51,603 nt of DNA. Origin: an uncultured Desulfobacteraceae bacterium. Lineage in GTDB: Bacteria > Desulfobacterota > Desulfobacteria > Desulfobacterales > UBA2174. The notes below the pieces were generated by a model. It was not told the origin of the DNA and made no database searches. It saw nothing but the letters and a program-made list of their open reading frames with translations. Shown here piece by piece: positions 49,710 through 51,603 of this stretch (positions are counted from its first letter, which is position 1; each line of letters starts with the position of its first letter). A program made the position numbers and the translations under genes. Where the stretch lies: contig CALJLV010000018.1 of assembly GCA_937982505.1 (NCBI GenBank), positions 1-51,603 of the forward strand, in the 5' to 3' direction.

Positions 49710-51603
49710 TCAACCCTCACCCTCGGGGGCCTCGATGGCCTGCCGATGGCCGCAGCCGCGGTTCTGGCAGGCCAGGAAGGTCCCCTCCTTCTTGGTGGTG
49801 CGCTCCACCAGGAAGGAGGCCCCGCAGACCGGGCAGCCAACGGGCACCGGTTTGTCCCAGATGGCGTAGTCGCAGTCCGGGTAGCGGCTGCAGCCGTAGA
49901 ACACCTTGCCGCGCTTGGATTTGCGCGCCACCAGGACGCCGTCACAGCCGGGCTGGGGGCAAGCGACCCCGGTGGCGGCCGTGCTGCCCGGGCCGTTGAG
50001 CGAGGCGGTGTGGCGGCACTCGGGATAGCCGCTGCAGGCCAGAAACGATCCGAAACGGCCGTCGCGGATCCGCATGGCCCGGCCGCATTTTTCGCAGACC
50101 ACCTCGGAATCGGTCTCCTTGGGGGGATCCAGCGGCTGGATGCCCCCCTTTTCGTCGCGCAGGTAGTTGCGGGTATAACGGCACTTGGGATAGCGGTTGC
50201 AGGCCAGGTATTCCCCGTTTTTGCCGACCTTGATGTGCAGCTGGCCCTGCTGGCATTCCGGACAGGCCAGATGCACCGGCATCCCGATGCCGCGCATGCT
50301 CAGCATCTCTTCGGCCGCCTTGGTCAGATCTTGCCTGAACTGCCCGTAAAAGTCGTTGAGCACGCTGAGGGCGTCGATTTCGGCAACCTCGATGCGGTCG
50401 AGGTTGTCCTCCATGCGGGCGGTGAAATTCACCCCGAAGATGTCGCTGAAATTGGCCACCAGCAGGTCGTTGACGATGAAGCCCAGTTCGGTGGGGCGAA
50501 AGTAGCCCTTGAACATCTCCACGTAGCCTTTTTCGCGGATCGTGCCGAGAATGGCGGCATAGGTGCTGGGGCGGCCGATCCCGTTTTCTTCCAGTTCCTT
50601 GACCAGCGAGGCCTCGGAAAAACGGGCCGGAGGCTGGGTGAAGTGCTGCTTGGGCTCGATCCGCCGCAGGATCAGCACCTGCCCCTCGGCCAGTTCGGGG
50701 AGCATCGACGCCCCTTGACGTTCGCGTTCCTGGGAGGCGCTTTCCTCGGCACTCAGGTACAGGGCCATGAAACCGGCAAAACGGATGGAGGATCCGCTGG
50801 CGGCAAACTGGCAGTCGCCGGCGGTGATGGTCACCGAGTTCTGATCGATGAGGGCCTGGGCCATCTGGGAGGCGACAAAGCGCTGCCAGATGAGCCGGTA
50901 GAGGTTCAACTGATCAGGGTTCAGAAACGGCGCCAGCTTTTCCGGGGTGTTGGCCACCGCGGTGGGACGGATGGCTTCATGGGCATCCTGGGCCTTGTTC
51001 TTGTTGGGGAACATTCTCGGTTTGGCGATGGCGTAGGCGGGGCCGAAGTGCTGGCGGATCAGGTCCAGGGCCTCGTTGGCCGCCTCGGCCGAAATGCGCG
51101 TCGAGTCGGTGCGCATGTAGGTGATGAGCCCTTCGGGCTCTCCATCGCCCATTTCGATCCCCTCGTAGAGCTGCTGGGCCACGCTCATGGTCTTTTTGGC
51201 GGAAAAGCGTAGCTTCTGGATCGCTTCCTGCTGCAGTTTGCTGGTGATGAAGGGGGGCAACGGATTGCGGCGCACCGTTTTTTTGACCACCTTGGCCACC
51301 GTGAAGGCGGCCCCGCGCAATGCGTCGAGGATCTGCTGGGCGCTTTGGGCGTCGGGAATCTCGATCTTGCGGTCGTGCCTGCGGGCCAGCTTGGCCGTAA
51401 AGATCGCTGCCGGATCGGCGTCGGCGGCCAGTTCAGCGCTGTTTGACCAGTACTACTGGGGCGTGAAGTCCTGGATGGCCCGCTCGCGTTCACAGTTGAT
51501 GCGCACGGCCACCGACTGGACGCGGACAGCACTCAATCCTCCCTTGTCCTTTCGCCAGAGCAACGGGGAAACCTGATAGCCCACCATGCGGCCCAGATTG
51601 CGC
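49710..51603 (-). CDS. topA: DNA topoisomerase I, partial, with an in-frame stop near the contig end
   Basis: C-terminal ~630 codons, running off the window. The catalytic-Tyr motif ITYMRTDSTRIS lies at ~51100-51140, and four zinc-finger repeats (CPECQQGQ...CNRYPKC, CEKCGRAM...CSGYPEC, CPQPGCDG...CSRYPDC, CPVCGASF...CQNRGC) end the protein. Topo I relaxes negative supercoils. Upstream the reading matches TopA (RMVGYQVSPLLW, VQSVAVRI) but PQEYW reads PQ-stop-YW: TAG at 51455-51453 instead of a Glu codon, and SAGRVQ reads SAVRVQ. As the other end has raw adapter, these are probably sequencing errors, not a pseudogene. Confidence 0.9.

Overview
The window is a GC-rich (roughly two-thirds G+C by eye) bacterial contig. 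The gene set fits a Gram-negative anaerobe of the former Deltaproteobacteria (Desulfobacterota, perhaps near Desulfosarcina-type sulfate reducers): a double-ATPase acyl-CoA dehydratase activase protein, ADP-forming acyl-CoA synthetase, citramalate synthase, class 1B dihydroorotate dehydrogenase, a rubrerythrin-like protein and many outer-envelope proteins. This placement is inference; there is no rRNA or marker set. Both contig ends look technically imperfect: bases 19-84 are an Illumina P7 adapter, and the last ~300 bases carry an in-frame stop in topA.

Layout: 85-3849 truncated dehydratase-activase (minus); 4021-5496 rRNA m5C methyltransferase; 5539-8594 minus-strand NhaD antiporter with an inserted PAS domain, a Crp-type regulator and a small hypothetical protein; 8742-11499 phosphoesterase plus ADP-forming acyl-CoA synthetase; 12069-16943 plus-strand small genes, a cold-shock protein, a 7TM adenylate cyclase and an ornithine aminotransferase; 17020-21737 a minus-strand envelope locus resembling curli secretion; 22096-24647 cinA and an amidohydrolase; 24681-29034 an SPFH membrane protein paired with a giant tandem-AAA+/Lon-type protease; 29070-33644 hydrolase, RlmD-type methyltransferase, TrmO and ManC; 33661-37376 ManB, PyrD, rubrerythrin-like and YtfJ-like proteins; 37459-46437 a complete branched-chain amino acid block (ilvD, ilvB, ilvN, ilvC, cimA, leuA, all minus); 46639-49685 an HtrA-like protease with a catalytically dead lipoprotein paralogue; 49710 to the end, topA.

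Three systems stand out. First, a curli-like locus: a secreted protein made of seven near-perfect 36-residue repeats, a small secreted protein carrying one related motif, and a CsgG/HfaB-like lipoprotein with a peptidoglycan-binding-like domain, followed by an LPP20-like protein; this reads as an unrecognised fibre or amyloid secretion system. Second, an SPFH scaffold protein overlapping a 1140-residue protease with two AAA+ modules and a Ser-Lys Lon-type peptidase domain, possibly analogous to HflKC-FtsH. Third, a textbook transcription attenuator before ilvB: a 31-codon leader peptide with 15 Ile/Leu/Val codons, an intrinsic terminator with nine Ts, and a good sigma-70 promoter, controlling a pathway in which citramalate synthase supplies isoleucine from pyruvate.

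No tRNA, rRNA, CRISPR array, transposase or phage gene was recognised.
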